From: Bacteroidota bacterium
Lineage (GTDB): Bacteria > Bacteroidota > Bacteroidia > B-17B0 > Aurantibacillaceae
DNA length: 54,669 bases
Assembly: GCA_030692515.1 (NCBI GenBank)
Contig: JAUXZS010000039.1
Location: 1 to 54,669, forward strand
Direction of reading: 5' to 3'
Shown: piece by piece, positions 17,326 to 27,839 of the stretch
How the letters are laid out: the number at the start of each line of letters is the position of its first letter
How positions within the stretch are numbered: position 1 is the stretch's first letter
The notes under the pieces: model-generated
What the model was told of the DNA's origin: nothing
The model's database searches: none
Seen by the model: the letters and a program-made list of their open reading frames with translations, nothing else
Translations under genes and position numbers: made by a program

Positions 17326-19440
17326 ATGGATTTACGTTATACAAGAAATATTGGAATTGCTGCTCACATTGACGCTGGTAAAACAACCACGACAGAGCGT
17401 ATTCTTTACTACACAGGAGTAAATCACAAAATTGGTGAAGTACATGATGGTGCTGCAACAATGGACTGGATGGCACAAGAGCAAGAGCGTGGTATTACAA
17501 TTACTTCTGCAGCTACTACTTGTTTCTGGAAATACCGTGATAATCAATATAAAATTAATATAATAGATACTCCGGGTCACGTAGATTTTACTGTAGAGGT
17601 AAATCGTTCTTTACGTGTTTTGGATGGTTTAGTGTTTTTATTCTCAGCCGTTGATGGTGTTGAACCTCAATCTGAGACTAACTGGCGCTTAGCTGATAAT
17701 TATAATGTTACTCGTTTAGGTTTCGTTAATAAAATGGACCGCCAAGGTGCTGATTTCTTAAACGTAGTAAAACAAACAAGAGAAATATTAGGAGGTAATG
17801 CTGTTCCATTACAGTTACCAATTGGTGCTGAAGAAACATTTGTAGGGGTTGTTGATTTAATTAACTTCCGTGGAATGGTTTGGAATGAAGAAGATAAAGG
17901 AATGACTTATAAAGAAGTTCCTATTCCTGCCGATATGATGGATGAGGCATTAGAGTGGAGAGAGAAAATGTTAGAAGCTGTTTCAGAATTTGATGATAAT
18001 ATCATGCAAAAATTCTTTGACGCTCCAGAAACAATAACAGAAAGAGAAGTTTTAGACGCATTGCGTAAAGCATGTGTAGCAAATAAAATTGTACCAATGG
18101 TTTGTGGTTCATCTTTTAAAAACAAAGGTGTTCAAACAATGCTTGATTTAGTAATGGAGTTAATGCCTAGTCCTTTGGATAAACCAGAGACAATGGGAAT
18201 TAATCCTGATACTGAGGAAGAAGTTTCACGTAAGCCAGACGTAAATCAACCTTTTACAGCATTAGCATTTAAAATCGCAACTGATCCATTTGTTGGACGT
18301 TTATGTTTTATTCGTGCTTATGCCGGACGTTTAGATGCAGGTTCTTATGTACTTAATACTCGTTCAGGAAACAAAGAACGTATTTCTCGTATTTTTCAAA
18401 TGCATGCTAACAAACAAAATCCGGTTGAATTTTTAGAAGCTGGTGATATTGGAGCTGTGGTTGGATTTAAAGATATTCGTACTGGTGATACTTTATGTGA
18501 TGAGAAACATCCAATTGTATTAGAAGCAATGAATTTCCCTGAGCCCGTTATTGGTATCGCTATTGAGCCTAAAACTCAAGGTGATTTAGATAGATTAGGG
18601 GTGGGTTTAAATAAATTAGCTGAAGAAGATCCAACATTCCGTGTTAAAACGGATGAAGATTCTGGTCAAACAATTATTTCAGGAATGGGCGAGCTTCACT
18701 TAGAAATTATTGTAGATCGTTTAAAACGCGAATTTAAAGTAGAAGTTAATCAAGGTGCACCTCAGGTGTCTTATAAAGAAGCAATTACTGGAACTATAGA
18801 TCATCGTGAAGTTTACAAAAAACAATCTGGTGGTCGCGGTAAATTTGCTGATATTAAATTTACTGTTGGTCCTTTTGATGAAGATTGGGATTTTGCTAAA
18901 AATGGTCCTTTACAATTTGTTAATGAAATTACTGGTGGTAACATTCCTCGTGAATTTATTCCTGCAGTTGAAAAAGGTTTCAAAAACTCATTAAACAATG
19001 GTGTTTTAGCTGGTTACCCTTTAGTAGGTTTAAAAGTTGTTTTAAAAGACGGTTCATACCACGCGGTTGACTCGGATGCATTATCTTTTGAGATTTGTGC
19101 TCGTAACGCATTCCGTGAGGCACTACCAAAATGTAAGCCGGTTTTATTAGAGCCTATCATGAAAATGGAAGTTTTAACTCCTGAGCAAAACATGGGTGAT
19201 GTGGTAGGTGACTTAAATCGTCGTCGCGGTCAAATAGAAGGAATGGATTCTAAAGGAAATGCTCAAGTAATTAAGGCAAAAGTTCCATTATCTGAAATGT
19301 TTGGTTATGTAACTCAGTTACGTACTTTAACTTCAGGTCGTGCTACTTCAACTATGGAATTTAGTCATTACAATGAGGCTCCGGCCAACGTTGCAGCTGA
19401 TGTAATTTCAAAAGCAAAAGGTAAAGCAGAAAAAGTTTAA
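17326..19440 (+). CDS. fusA: Elongation factor G
   Basis: EF-G is the GTPase that drives tRNA-mRNA translocation. The 704-residue protein has full five-domain length. The G domain has G1 [15 protein letters not shown], the switch region [27 protein letters not shown] and NKMDRQGAD. Domain IV contains [11 protein letters not shown] and GYPLVGLKV. It is 6 nt after rpsG. In contrast to proteobacterial str operons, no tuf gene follows; rpsJ comes next after 28 nt. Confidence 0.98.
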   Translation: MDLRYTRNIGIAAHIDAGKTTTTERILYYTGVNHKIGEVHDGAATMDWMAQEQERGITITSAATTCFWKYRDNQYKINIIDTPGHVDFTVEVNRSLRVLDGLVFLFSAVDGVEPQSETNWRLADNYNVTRLGFVNKMDRQGADFLNVVKQTREILGGNAVPLQLPIGAEETFVGVVDLINFRGMVWNEEDKGMTYKEVPIPADMMDEALEWREKMLEAVSEFDDNIMQKFFDAPETITEREVLDALRKACVANKIVPMVCGSSFKNKGVQTMLDLVMELMPSPLDKPETMGINPDTEEEVSRKPDVNQPFTALAFKIATDPFVGRLCFIRAYAGRLDAGSYVLNTRSGNKERISRIFQMHANKQNPVEFLEAGDIGAVVGFKDIRTGDTLCDEKHPIVLEAMNFPEPVIGIAIEPKTQGDLDRLGVGLNKLAEEDPTFRVKTDEDSGQTIISGMGELHLEIIVDRLKREFKVEVNQGAPQVSYKEAITGTIDHREVYKKQSGGRGKFADIKFTVGPFDEDWDFAKNGPLQFVNEITGGNIPREFIPAVEKGFKNSLNNGVLAGYPLVGLKVVLKDGSYHAVDSDALSFEICARNAFREALPKCKPVLLEPIMKMEVLTPEQNMGDVVGDLNRRRGQIEGMDSKGNAQVIKAKVPLSEMFGYVTQLRTLTSGRATSTMEFSHYNEAPANVAADVISKAKGKAEKV

Positions 19441-19468
19441 CTAATATAAATATATACGTTCTTTTATT

Positions 19469-19774
19469 ATGAGCCAACGAATAAGAATAAAACTAAAATC
19501 ATACGATTTCAACTTAGTTGATAAATCTGCTGAGAAAATTGTAAAAACTGTAAAAGCTACAGGTGCAGTTGTTAACGGACCAATTCCTTTACCAACAAAC
19601 AAAAGAATTTTCACAGTTTTAAAATCACCTCACGTTAATAAAAAAGCGCGTGATCAGTTTCAATTATGTGCTTATAAGCGTCTTTTAGACATTTATAGTT
19701 CATCTTCAAAAACTGTTGATGCTTTAATGAAGCTTGAATTACCTAGCGGTGTTGAAGTAGAAATTAAAGTTTAA
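19469..19774 (+). CDS. rpsJ: 30S ribosomal protein S10
   Basis: S10 (NusE) works in the 30S head and, with NusB, in antitermination complexes. The 101-residue sequence has [40 protein letters not shown] and the terminal [11 protein letters not shown]. It joins the str-type genes to the S10 operon without a visible promoter. The 73-nt A/T-rich gap to rplC has no clear structure, so an L4-type attenuator is not evident. Confidence 0.98.
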   Translation: MSQRIRIKLKSYDFNLVDKSAEKIVKTVKATGAVVNGPIPLPTNKRIFTVLKSPHVNKKARDQFQLCAYKRLLDIYSSSSKTVDALMKLELPSGVEVEIKV

Positions 19775-19847
19775 CGGCAAGTAGGCTTGATAGCTCACGA
19801 ACAAATAAAAAATAAAAATAATTAAATCAATAAATAAATAAACAAAA

Positions 19848-20471
19848 ATGTCAGGATTAATTGGTAAAAAAATAGGAATGACTAGCTTCTTCGATGCCAA
19901 GGGTAAATATATACCATGCACAGTTATTGAGGCGGGTCCTTGTGTTGTTACGCAAGTAAAAACCAATGAAAAAGACGGTTACACAGCTTTACAGTTGTCT
20001 TACGATGAGAAAAAAGAAAAAAACACATCGTCTGCAATGAAAGGTCATTTTGAATTAGCAAAAACGACTCCAAAACGTAAAATTGTTGAATTTCGTCATT
20101 TCGAGGAAACTAAAAATTTAGGTGATGTATTAACAGTAGATTTATTTGCAGAAGGTGATTTTGTGGATATCGTTGGTACTAGCAAAGGTAAAGGTTTTCA
20201 AGGTGTTGTAAAACGTTATAATTTTAGTGGAGTAGGTCACGCTAACAAATCTCACGGTCAGCACGATCGCGAAAGAGCTCCTGGATCATTAGGTGCGTCT
20301 TCTGATCCTTCACGTGTAATGCCTGGTCATCGTATGGCTGGTAGAATGGGTGGAAATCGTAAGAAAATTCAAAACTTACAAGTAGTAAAAATTATGGCAG
20401 AAAAGAATGTTATCCTTATTAAGGGTTCTGTTCCAGGTGCTAAAGGGTCTTATATTTTAATTGAGAAGTAA
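19848..20471 (+). CDS. rplC: 50S ribosomal protein L3
   Basis: L3 is an early-assembly 23S rRNA binder whose extended loop reaches the peptidyl transferase centre. The 207-residue sequence has [16 protein letters not shown], then the loop [19 protein letters not shown] and [16 protein letters not shown]. It ends 2 nt before rplD. Confidence 0.98.
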   Translation: MSGLIGKKIGMTSFFDAKGKYIPCTVIEAGPCVVTQVKTNEKDGYTALQLSYDEKKEKNTSSAMKGHFELAKTTPKRKIVEFRHFEETKNLGDVLTVDLFAEGDFVDIVGTSKGKGFQGVVKRYNFSGVGHANKSHGQHDRERAPGSLGASSDPSRVMPGHRMAGRMGGNRKKIQNLQVVKIMAEKNVILIKGSVPGAKGSYILIEK

Positions 20472-20473
20472 TC

Positions 20474-21103
20474 ATGCAAGTAGAAATATTAAATATAAGT
20501 GGTAAAAAAACAACTAAAAAAGTTGATCTAATAGATTCAATTTTTGCAGTAGAGCCAAATGATCATTGTATTTATCTTGATGTTAAGCAATTTTTAGCTA
20601 ATCAACGTCAAGGTACACATAAATCAAAAGAACGTGCTGAGATATCGCGTACCACTAAGAAATTAAAGAAACAAAAAGGAACTGGTGGAGCTCGTGCCGG
20701 TTCAATGAAATCGCCATTATTTATTGGTGGAGGTCGCGCATTTGGTCCAAGACCACGTGATTATTCATTCAAATTAAATAAAAAAGTTAAAACTTTAGCT
20801 CGTTTGTCGGCTCTAGCTTACAAAGCAAAGGATAATGCAATTACTGTTTTAGAAGACTTCACCTTTGAAGCTCCAAAAACAAAAAATTACATTGATTTAA
20901 TTAAAAACTTAAACTTAACTGACAAAAAGACTTTGTTAGTATTAGGCGATACAAATAAAAATGTATATTTGTCGTCCCGTAATATACAGGGTGCAAAAGT
21001 TGTAAGTGCTTCTGATTTAAATACATATGATATTTTAAATGCAGAAACTTTAATTTTAGCAGAAGGTTCAATTAAAGTACTTGAAACAATTTTAAATAAG
21101 TAA
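20474..21103 (+). CDS. rplD: 50S ribosomal protein L4
   Basis: L4 lines the polypeptide exit tunnel through a long loop, visible as the [19 protein letters not shown] stretch and [13 protein letters not shown]. Length is 209 residues. In E. coli L4 also represses the S10 operon by attenuation; whether that holds here cannot be seen. The stop is 1 nt from rplW. Confidence 0.97.
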   Translation: MQVEILNISGKKTTKKVDLIDSIFAVEPNDHCIYLDVKQFLANQRQGTHKSKERAEISRTTKKLKKQKGTGGARAGSMKSPLFIGGGRAFGPRPRDYSFKLNKKVKTLARLSALAYKAKDNAITVLEDFTFEAPKTKNYIDLIKNLNLTDKKTLLVLGDTNKNVYLSSRNIQGAKVVSASDLNTYDILNAETLILAEGSIKVLETILNK

Positions 21104-21104
21104 G

Positions 21105-21395
21105 ATGGAAATTTTAGTAAAGCCGATCATTACGGAAAAAATGACTGCACAAGCCGAAAAATTAAATCGCTATGGCTTTGTAGTAGCTAAAGAGGCTAAC
21201 AAAATAGAAATAAAAGCGGCCATAGAAAAAATGTATGGTGTTAAAGTTGCTTCGGTTAATACACAACAATATGTTGGTAAAGTAAAAACCCGTAACACTA
21301 CTCGTGGTGTTGCTGTTGGAAGAGTTAATCGTAACAAAAAAGCTATTATTACTCTTAAACAAGGCGAAGTAATTGATTTTTACGCAAGTATATAA
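21105..21395 (+). CDS. rplW: 50S ribosomal protein L23
   Basis: L23 lies at the tunnel exit and docks trigger factor and SRP. The 96-residue protein begins EILVKPIITEKMT, contains NKIEIKAAIEKMYGVKVASV and ends in the beta strands KKAIITLKQGEVIDF. It starts 1 nt after rplD, so translation is probably coupled. Confidence 0.97.
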   Translation: MEILVKPIITEKMTAQAEKLNRYGFVVAKEANKIEIKAAIEKMYGVKVASVNTQQYVGKVKTRNTTRGVAVGRVNRNKKAIITLKQGEVIDFYASI

Positions 21396-21413
21396 TTAGT
21401 AAAAGAATTTAAA

Positions 21414-22241
21414 ATGGGATTAAAAAAATATAGACCACTAACTCCAAGTTTAAGATACACGCTAACAGCTGATTTTAAGGAGATTACTACTGATAAACCA
21501 GAAAAAAGTTTAATTGTAAAAACAAATTATTCTTCTGGTGGTCGTAATAACACGGGTAAAATGACTATGCGCTATATTGGCGGTGGTCACAAAAAAGTTA
21601 TTCGTGCTATCGATTTTAAGCGTGATAAAGACGGAATCGAAGGAACTGTAAAAACAGTAGAATATGATCCAAATCGTTCGGCTCGTATTGCTTTAATTTT
21701 TTACAAAGATGGCGAGAAGCGTTATATTATCGCTCCGCAAGGTATTAAAGTTGATCAAAAAATAATGTCAGGTAAAGATGCGTCTCCAGAAATTGGAAAT
21801 ACATTGTTTTTATCAGATATTCCTTTAGGAACAATTATTCATAATATTGAGTTACGTCCAGGTCAAGGTGCTGTTTTAGCACGTAGCGCTGGTTCTTACG
21901 CTCAGTTATCTGCTCGTGATGGAAAATATGCGATTTTACGTATGCCTTCAGGAGAAGTTCGTATGATTTTAATTACTTGTAAAGCTACAATTGGTTCTGT
22001 ATCAAATCCTGATCATAATCAAGAGGTTTACGGTAAAGCAGGTCGTTCTCGTTGGAAAGGCGTTCGTCCTCGTACTAGACCAGTTGTGATGAATCCAGTA
22101 GATCATCCAATGGGTGGAGGTGAAGGTCGTGCATCAGGAGGTCAACCTCGTTCACGTAAGGGCTTACCATCTAAAGGGTTTAAAACTCGTTACAAGGCAA
22201 AAGCTTCTAACAAGCACATTATAGAAAGAAGAAAAAAATAA
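21414..22241 (+). CDS. rplB: 50S ribosomal protein L2
   Basis: L2 is needed for subunit joining and the peptidyl transferase centre. At 275 residues it has full length. Motifs include [38 protein letters not shown] and the conserved C-terminal [18 protein letters not shown], which includes the invariant histidine. A 57-nt gap precedes rpsS. Confidence 0.98.
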   Translation: MGLKKYRPLTPSLRYTLTADFKEITTDKPEKSLIVKTNYSSGGRNNTGKMTMRYIGGGHKKVIRAIDFKRDKDGIEGTVKTVEYDPNRSARIALIFYKDGEKRYIIAPQGIKVDQKIMSGKDASPEIGNTLFLSDIPLGTIIHNIELRPGQGAVLARSAGSYAQLSARDGKYAILRMPSGEVRMILITCKATIGSVSNPDHNQEVYGKAGRSRWKGVRPRTRPVVMNPVDHPMGGGEGRASGGQPRSRKGLPSKGFKTRYKAKASNKHIIERRKK

Positions 22242-22298
22242 TTATAAACGTTTAATGGCTGACGGTTAAAAATCAGTTTCAAAACTAAAAACAAAACA

Positions 22299-22568
22299 AT
22301 GGCAAGATCATTAAAAAAAGGCCCTTTTATCGATTACAACCTTGAAGGTAAGGTTGAAAAGATGAATCAAAGCGGAAAAAAATCCGCAATCAAGACTTGG
22401 GCACGTCGTTCAACAATTCCACCAGAGTTTGTAGGGCATACATTTGCTGTACATAATGGCGCGAAATTCATTCCGGTTTATGTAACTGAGAACATGGTTG
22501 GACATAAATTAGGAGAATTTTCACCAACTCGCGTATTTAAAGGTCACGCTGGTCATAATAAAAAATAA
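22299..22568 (+). CDS. rpsS: 30S ribosomal protein S19
   Basis: S19 forms a head complex with S13 near the A-site tRNA. The 89-residue protein contains [38 protein letters not shown], and [20 protein letters not shown], all classic for the family. It is 9 nt before rplV. Confidence 0.98.
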   Translation: MARSLKKGPFIDYNLEGKVEKMNQSGKKSAIKTWARRSTIPPEFVGHTFAVHNGAKFIPVYVTENMVGHKLGEFSPTRVFKGHAGHNKK

Positions 22569-22577
22569 TTAGAAACC

Positions 22578-22976
22578 ATGGGAAAAAGAAAAAGATTAGT
22601 AGCCGAAAAACGCAAAGAAGAGAATAAAACATCTTTTTTCGCGAAATTAAATAATTGCCCTACATCACCTCGTAAAATGCGCCAAGTTGCGGATTTAGTA
22701 AGAGGAAAAGATGCTTATTTAGCTTTAAACATATTAAAGTTTAATACACGTGAAGCTTCAGGTAGATTAGAAAAACTTTTAAAATCAGCCATCGCTAATT
22801 ATGAATTAAAAACCAACGCTCGTGCTGAGGAAGGTGTTTTATTTGTTAAGGAAGTAATGGTAGATAGCGCCTTAATGGCAAAACGTTTACGTACTGCACC
22901 TCAAGGTCGTGGATACCGTATCAGAAAACGTTCGAATCATGTTACTTTAATTTTAGACACCAAAAACGCAAAATAA
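22578..22976 (+). CDS. rplV: 50S ribosomal protein L22
   Basis: L22 sends a beta hairpin into the exit tunnel opposite L4. The 132-residue protein has a basic N-terminal extension ([16 protein letters not shown]) relative to the ~110-residue E. coli protein. The conserved [33 protein letters not shown] and [17 protein letters not shown] follow. The next start is 3 nt downstream. Confidence 0.97.
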   Translation: MGKRKRLVAEKRKEENKTSFFAKLNNCPTSPRKMRQVADLVRGKDAYLALNILKFNTREASGRLEKLLKSAIANYELKTNARAEEGVLFVKEVMVDSALMAKRLRTAPQGRGYRIRKRSNHVTLILDTKNAK

Positions 22977-22979
22977 GAG

Positions 22980-23729
22980 ATGGGACAAAAAGTAAATCCA
23001 ATTGGCTTCAGATTAGGAATCATCAAAGGATGGGATTCAAACTGGTTTGGTGGTAAAGACTATGCAGATAAATTAGTTGAAGATACTCAAATACGTAACT
23101 ACTTAAAAGTGCGTTTACCAAAAGGTAGTATTTCTAAAATTGTTATCGAAAGAACATTAAAATTAATTACAGTTACTATTAACACTGCTCGCCCTGGTAT
23201 TATTATCGGAAAAGGTGGTAAAGAAGTAGATAAATTAAAAGAAGAGTTAAAGAAAGTAACTAAAAAAGAAATTCAAATTAATATTTTCGAAATTAAACGT
23301 CCAGAATTAGATGCTCGTTTAGTAGCAGATAGTATCGCTCGTCAAATCGAAGGTCGTATTTCTTTTCGTCGTGCGGCAAAAATGTCAATGGCGTCAACAA
23401 TGCGTTTAGGTGCTGAAGGAATTAAAATTAAAGTAAGTGGCCGTTTAGGTGGAGCTGAAATGGCTCGTTCTGAAGGATACAAAGAAGGAAGAACTCCATT
23501 ACACACTTTACGTGCAGATATCGATTACGCTGTTGCTGAGGCACATACTTCATATGGTCGTATCGGAATTAAAGTTTGGATTTGCCGTGGAGAAATTTTT
23601 GGAAAACGCGATCTTTCACCAAATGCAGGTTTGTCTAAAGACAAAAAAACAGGAGGAAATGATAGACCAAATAGCGACCGTCCTAAATTTGCCGGTAAAA
23701 AAAGAGGAACTAAAAGAGAAGAAAAATAA
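22980..23729 (+). CDS. rpsC: 30S ribosomal protein S3
   Basis: S3 guards the mRNA entry channel and has helicase activity. The 249-residue protein shows [19 protein letters not shown], the KH-domain motif [19 protein letters not shown] and the C-terminal [21 protein letters not shown] lysine/asparagine-rich, probably disordered C-terminal tail (last ~30 residues) extends past the folded core, as is usual in Bacteroidota. Confidence 0.98.
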   Translation: MGQKVNPIGFRLGIIKGWDSNWFGGKDYADKLVEDTQIRNYLKVRLPKGSISKIVIERTLKLITVTINTARPGIIIGKGGKEVDKLKEELKKVTKKEIQINIFEIKRPELDARLVADSIARQIEGRISFRRAAKMSMASTMRLGAEGIKIKVSGRLGGAEMARSEGYKEGRTPLHTLRADIDYAVAEAHTSYGRIGIKVWICRGEIFGKRDLSPNAGLSKDKKTGGNDRPNSDRPKFAGKKRGTKREEK

Positions 23730-23759
23730 ATTTTACAATTAGATAAAATTAAATAGGTC

Positions 23760-24194
23760 ATGTTACAACCAAAAAGATCAAAATATAGAAAATCTCAAAA
23801 GATGAAGATTAAGGGTGACACTAAACGTGGTCACGAATTAGCCTTCGGTTCTTTTGGTATTAAAGCAATGGATGAGTGCCGTATGACAGGTCGTCAATTA
23901 GAAGCAGCTCGTATCGCAATTACCCGTTTCATGAAACGTGAAGGTCAGGTTTGGATTCGTGTGTTTCCAGATCGTCCGGTTACTTCAAAGCCTGCAGAGG
24001 TTCGTATGGGTAAAGGTAAAGGTGCGCCAGAATATTGGATGGCCCCAGTTAAACGTGGACGTATTATTTTTGAGGCGGAAGGTGTTCCTTTAGCTGTAGC
24101 AAAAGAAGCTTTACGTTTGGCTGCGCAAAAATTGCCAATTGTTACTAAGTTTATTGTACGTAGAGATTACGTTGAAGTAGAGGCAGTTAAATAA
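23760..24194 (+). CDS. rplP: 50S ribosomal protein L16
   Basis: L16 organises the A-site tRNA binding region of 23S rRNA. The 144-residue protein begins [16 protein letters not shown] and contains [20 protein letters not shown] and [19 protein letters not shown]. The following 101-nt gap to rpmC is unusually long for this operon; it holds only a 5-bp hairpin, CCAGA/TCTGG (24259-24275). Confidence 0.98.
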   Translation: MLQPKRSKYRKSQKMKIKGDTKRGHELAFGSFGIKAMDECRMTGRQLEAARIAITRFMKREGQVWIRVFPDRPVTSKPAEVRMGKGKGAPEYWMAPVKRGRIIFEAEGVPLAVAKEALRLAAQKLPIVTKFIVRRDYVEVEAVK

Positions 24195-24295
24195 TTGAAT
24201 AATAACACATTAAGCAAGCGTTAATTGAACCGTTACTTTAATTAAAATTTGTTTAAAACCAGAAATAGAATCTGGAAATTAAATAAAAAAAATAA

Positions 24296-24493
24296 ATGGA
24301 AAATAAAGACATAGAAGCATTATCTACTCAAGAATTAATTGACAAGATAAAAGAAGAAAAAGCAGGATTAAATAAAATGACATTAAATCATGCTATTTCA
24401 CCGGTAGAAAGACCTTCTACAATTCGTGTAAACCGCAGAAATGTGGCACGTATGTTAACTGTATTAAATAAACGTAACAAAGCATCTAAATAA
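24296..24493 (+). CDS. rpmC: 50S ribosomal protein L29
   Basis: L29 is a small helical-hairpin protein near the tunnel exit. The 65-residue sequence has [20 protein letters not shown] and the terminal [16 protein letters not shown]. Order (after L16, before S17) supports the call. The ATG follows a run of A and T. Confidence 0.95.
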   Translation: MENKDIEALSTQELIDKIKEEKAGLNKMTLNHAISPVERPSTIRVNRRNVARMLTVLNKRNKASK

Positions 24494-24507
24494 TATTGCT
24501 TTTAATC

Positions 24508-24765
24508 ATGGAAGAAAGAAATTTAAGAAAAGAAAAAATTGGTGTCGTAAAAAGTAACAAGATGGATAAAAGCATCGTTGTATCTGTTATACGTAAAGTA
24601 AAACACCCTAAATACGGAAAGTTCCTTAAGCTAACTAGTACATTTGTAGCTCACGATGAAAAAAATGAGTGTAGTATTGGAGACACCGTTAGAATTGCAG
24701 AAACTCGCCCGTTAAGTAAGACTAAAAACTGGCGTTTAGTTGAAGTAATGGAAAAAGTTAAATAA
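24508..24765 (+). CDS. rpsQ: 30S ribosomal protein S17
   Basis: S17 is an OB-fold protein and an early binder of the 16S 5' domain. The start is placed at ATG 24508 ([14 protein letters not shown]), giving 85 residues; a TTG 12 nt upstream extends the frame but is not needed. Motifs are [40 protein letters not shown] and [14 protein letters not shown]. Confidence 0.97.
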   Translation: MEERNLRKEKIGVVKSNKMDKSIVVSVIRKVKHPKYGKFLKLTSTFVAHDEKNECSIGDTVRIAETRPLSKTKNWRLVEVMEKVK

Positions 24766-24796
24766 TTAACGTTAATCGTAATAAAGAAATTTAAAA

Positions 24797-25165
24797 ATGA
24801 TACAAACCGAATCGAGACTATCAGTAGCAGATAACAGCGGTGCCAAAGAGGTACTTGTTATTCGCGTACTAGGAGGAACTAAAAAACGTTACGCTTCAAT
24901 TGGCGATAAAGTTGTAGTAACTGTTAAGCATGCTTTACCTAGCGGAAACGTTAAAAAAGGTACAGTTAGTAAAGCAGTAATTGTTAGAACAAGAAAAGAA
25001 ATTAGCCGTGCAGATGGATCTTATATTCGTTTTGATGATAATGCTGTTGTTTTATTAAACACAACAGACGAAATTCGCGGAACTCGTATTTTTGGGCCAG
25101 TTGCTCGTGAGCTTCGTGATAAACAATTTATGAAAATCATTTCATTAGCACCAGAGGTGTTGTAA
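24797..25165 (+). CDS. rplN: 50S ribosomal protein L14
   Basis: L14 lies at the subunit interface and is the docking site of the silencing factor RsfS. At 122 residues it has the standard length, with [39 protein letters not shown] and [16 protein letters not shown]. It starts the part equivalent to the spc operon, although no promoter is visible in front of it. Confidence 0.98.
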   Translation: MIQTESRLSVADNSGAKEVLVIRVLGGTKKRYASIGDKVVVTVKHALPSGNVKKGTVSKAVIVRTRKEISRADGSYIRFDDNAVVLLNTTDEIRGTRIFGPVARELRDKQFMKIISLAPEVL

Positions 25166-25183
25166 AAAAAGAGAATAAAAGTC

Positions 25184-25501
25184 ATGTCAAAAATAAAATT
25201 AAAAAAAGGCGATACTGTAAAAGTTATTTCTGGAGAATCTAGAGGTACACAAGGGAAAATCGTTTCAATAGATATCAAAAAAGAACGTGCTATTGTTGAA
25301 GGTGTTAATATGATTAGCAAAAGCGAGAAGCCTAGCGCTAAAAACACTAACGGTGGTATCGTTAAAAAAGAAGGTTCAATCCATATTTCAAACTTAATGT
25401 TTGTTGAAGGTGGTAAAACAGTTCGTTTAGGTCGTAAATTAAATGAGAAAACTCAGAAACTTGAGCGTATCTCTAATAAAACTAAGGAGGCAGTTAAATA
25501 A
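25184..25501 (+). CDS. rplX: 50S ribosomal protein L24
   Basis: L24 is an assembly initiator with a KOW motif, seen here as [20 protein letters not shown]. The 105-residue protein continues with [14 protein letters not shown] and [20 protein letters not shown]. Its final codons contain AAGGAGG (25484-25490), a perfect anti-Shine-Dalgarno match 10 nt before the rplE ATG. The stop overlaps that ATG by 1 nt (TAATG). Confidence 0.97.
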   Translation: MSKIKLKKGDTVKVISGESRGTQGKIVSIDIKKERAIVEGVNMISKSEKPSAKNTNGGIVKKEGSIHISNLMFVEGGKTVRLGRKLNEKTQKLERISNKTKEAVK

Positions 25502-26076
25502 TGGCAACAACAACATATCAACCTCGTTTAAAAGGTAAGTATAAAAGTGAAATTGTAGCAGCATTGCAAAAACAATTTCAGTACACATCATCTATGCAAG
25601 TTCCAAAATTGCAAAAAATTTGCCTTAACCAAGGTGTAGGTGATGCAGTTTCAGATAAAAAATTAATTGAATCAGCGGTAAAAGAAATGACTACAATTAC
25701 CGGTCAAAAAGCTGTACCAACTTATTCAACAAAAGATATTTCAAATTTTAAATTACGTAAAGGCGTGGCTATTGGTGTTCGTGTTACTTTGCGTGGAGAT
25801 AAAATGTATGAATTTTTAGATCGTTTAATTGCTTCTTCATTACCACGTATTCGTGATTTTAAGGGCGTAAATGATAAAGGTTTTGATGGACGCGGAAATT
25901 ATACTTTAGGTATTACTGAGCAAATCATTTATCCTGAAATTGATATTGATAAAGTAAGCAAGATATCTGGTATGGATATTACATTTGTAACTACCGCTAA
26001 TACAGATAAAGAAGCTCATGCTTTATTAACAGAGTTTGGTATTCCATTTAAAAATAAACAAGCACAAGATAAGTAA
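25501..26076 (+). CDS. rplE: 50S ribosomal protein L5
   Basis: L5 binds 5S rRNA in the central protuberance and contacts P-site tRNA. The 191-residue protein has [59 protein letters not shown] and a terminal [10 protein letters not shown]. It overlaps both neighbours by 1 nt (TAATG at each end), so translation of rplX, rplE and rpsN is coupled. Confidence 0.98.
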   Translation: MATTTYQPRLKGKYKSEIVAALQKQFQYTSSMQVPKLQKICLNQGVGDAVSDKKLIESAVKEMTTITGQKAVPTYSTKDISNFKLRKGVAIGVRVTLRGDKMYEFLDRLIASSLPRIRDFKGVNDKGFDGRGNYTLGITEQIIYPEIDIDKVSKISGMDITFVTTANTDKEAHALLTEFGIPFKNKQAQDK

Positions 26077-26345
26077 TGGCAAAAGAATCGATGAAGGCCC
26101 GTGAGGTCAAACGTAAAAAATTAGTTGATAAATACGCTGCTAAACGCGAAGAGTTAAAAAAAGCTGGTGATTCAGTAGGTTTACAAAAATTACCACGTAA
26201 CTCCTCAAAAGTTCGTTTGCGTAATCGTTGCAGATTAACTGGCCGTCCACGTGGTTACATGCGCACATTTGGTGTTAGTCGTGTTACTTTTCGTGAAATG
26301 GTTCTTTTCGGATTAATTCCGGGATTAACTAAATCAAGCTGGTAA
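26076..26345 (+). CDS. rpsN: 30S ribosomal protein S14 (zinc-independent)
   Basis: S14 completes the 30S head near S3 and S10. The 89-residue form has no CxxC pairs, so it is the zinc-independent long type. It ends [20 protein letters not shown] and [11 protein letters not shown] as in the family. The start is within the rplE stop. A 117-nt gap with a new promoter follows. Confidence 0.97.
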   Translation: MAKESMKAREVKRKKLVDKYAAKREELKKAGDSVGLQKLPRNSSKVRLRNRCRLTGRPRGYMRTFGVSRVTFREMVLFGLIPGLTKSSW

Positions 26346-26355
26346 AAAAATAAAA

Positions 26356-26385
26356 TTGCGAGTACGGGAAATATGTGTATATTTG
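26356..26385 (+). promoter_or_regulatory. Internal promoter before rpsH
   Basis: TTG (26356-26358), a 19-nt spacer and TATATTTG (26378-26385) match the Bacteroidota consensus. The -33 region (TTGCGAGT) and the bases after -7 (GCCC) repeat those of the rpsL promoter. It is 77 nt before the rpsH ATG and divides the cluster into two transcription units. Confidence 0.72.
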
Positions 26386-26462
26386 CCCCCTCAAAAAAAA
26401 TAAAATAATTGTTTCATATAATTATTCTGTTTTTAACGGAATAACATATAAACTTAAAAAAA

Positions 26463-26861
26463 ATGACAGATACAGTATCAGATTATTTAACTCGTGTTAG
26501 AAACGCGATTAAAGCAAACCACCGCATCGTTGAAGTTCCGGCTTCAAATCTAAAAAAAGAAATCACAAAAATTCTTTTCGAAAAGGGGTACATTTTAAAT
26601 TATAAATTTGAAAGTACAGAAAACAACCAAGGCGTAATTAAAATCGCCTTAAAATACCATCCTGTAACCAAATTACCTGCAATACGCACATTAGATCGCG
26701 TTTCAAGTCCTGGTTTACGTAAGTATTCTGGTGTTGATAAAATGCCACGCGTATTAAACGGTTTAGGTATTGCCATCATTTCAACTTCTAAAGGTGTTAT
26801 CACTGATAAAGAAGCTAAGAAAATGAATGTTGGTGGTGAAGTTTTATGTTATATTTCATAA
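26463..26861 (+). CDS. rpsH: 30S ribosomal protein S8
   Basis: S8 binds helix 21 of 16S rRNA and, in E. coli, represses the spc operon. The 132-residue protein has MTDTVSDYLTRVRNAIKANH, RVSSPGLRKYSGVDKMPRVL and GLGIAIISTSKGVITDKEAK. It is first after the internal promoter. Its untranslated leader (about 26392-26462) is A/T-rich without a clear stem. Confidence 0.98.
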   Translation: MTDTVSDYLTRVRNAIKANHRIVEVPASNLKKEITKILFEKGYILNYKFESTENNQGVIKIALKYHPVTKLPAIRTLDRVSSPGLRKYSGVDKMPRVLNGLGIAIISTSKGVITDKEAKKMNVGGEVLCYIS

Positions 26862-26882
26862 TTAAAAAGGAGAAAAACTGAC

Positions 26883-27437
26883 ATGTCACGTATAGGAAAA
26901 GCCCCAATAGAATTACCAAAAGGAGTAGAGGTAACTGTAGTTAACGGTTTAGTAACTGTTAAGGGACCAAAAGGAACATTAACTCAAAAAGTAGATTTAG
27001 ATATAACTGTTGCTTTAGAAAATGGTAATGTTGTGGTAACACGCCCAACCGACCAAAAAAGACACAGATCTTTACACGGTTTATACCGTTCTCTTGTTGC
27101 CAATATGGTAAAAGGAGTTAGCGAAGGTTTTAAAACAGAGCAAGAATTAGTTGGTGTTGGTTATCGTGCCTCAACTAAAGGACAAATGTTAGAGTTATCT
27201 TTAGGATATTCTCACAACATTAGCTTTGAATTGCCAGCTGAAATAAAAGTTGTAACCACTGCTGACAAAGGACAAAATCCAAAAATAATGTTAGAAAGTG
27301 CTGACAAACAATTAATAGGTTTAGTTGCCGCTAAAATTAGAAGCTTACGTAAACCTGAGCCATATAAGGGCAAAGGTATTAAGTTTGTTGGTGAACAACT
27401 AAGAAGAAAAGCTGGTAAATCGGCTTCTAAAAAATAA
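26883..27437 (+). CDS. rplF: 50S ribosomal protein L6
   Basis: L6 lies at the base of the L7/L12 stalk near the factor-binding site. The 184-residue, two-domain protein begins MSRIGKAPIELPKGVEV and ends with LRKPEPYKGKGIKFVGEQLR and RKAGKSA. AAGGAG (26867-26872) lies 10 nt upstream of the ATG, one of the few Shine-Dalgarno-like sites in the cluster. Confidence 0.98.
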   Translation: MSRIGKAPIELPKGVEVTVVNGLVTVKGPKGTLTQKVDLDITVALENGNVVVTRPTDQKRHRSLHGLYRSLVANMVKGVSEGFKTEQELVGVGYRASTKGQMLELSLGYSHNISFELPAEIKVVTTADKGQNPKIMLESADKQLIGLVAAKIRSLRKPEPYKGKGIKFVGEQLRRKAGKSASKK

Positions 27438-27470
27438 TAAATAAAATTAATCATCTTAAAAATAGCGTAG

Positions 27471-27827
27471 ATGGCAGTAAGTAAACAAGATAGAAGAACA
27501 AAAATAAAAATGAAGCTTCGTAAAACCATAAAAGGTACTACGCAAGCTCCTCGTTTAAGTGTATATCGCAGTAATTCTGAAATATATGCACAATTAGTTG
27601 ACGATAAAGGTGGGAAAACATTATTAGCTGTTGGTTCAGTTGAAAAATCAATTTCTTCTGCTAAAGTTACTAAAATTGAAAAAGCAAAACTGGTTGGCAA
27701 ATTAATTGCTGAAAAAGCAGTTGCAAATGGAATAACATCTGTGGTTTTTGACCGTAATGGTTTTTTATATCACGGTAGAGTAAAATCGTTAGCCGATGGT
27801 GCTCGCGAAGGAGGATTAAAATTCTAA
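27471..27827 (+). CDS. rplR: 50S ribosomal protein L18
   Basis: L18 carries 5S rRNA into the central protuberance with L5. The 118-residue protein has APRLSVYRSNSEIYAQLVDD, the VFDRNGFLYHGRVKSLADGA motif and the final AREGGLKF, all typical. It is 12 nt before rpsE. Confidence 0.97.
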   Translation: MAVSKQDRRTKIKMKLRKTIKGTTQAPRLSVYRSNSEIYAQLVDDKGGKTLLAVGSVEKSISSAKVTKIEKAKLVGKLIAEKAVANGITSVVFDRNGFLYHGRVKSLADGAREGGLKF

Positions 27828-27839
27828 TATATTAAGAAG

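Noticed and set aside
24195-24295. Regulatory leader before rpmC
   Set aside because: Only a 5-bp hairpin and an AATTAA palindrome are visible in AT-rich DNA; too weak to call.
27212-27700. 162-codon minus-strand open frame
   Set aside because: It lies antisense to rplF and rplR, which are certain; its sequence has no family features and it crosses two real genes.
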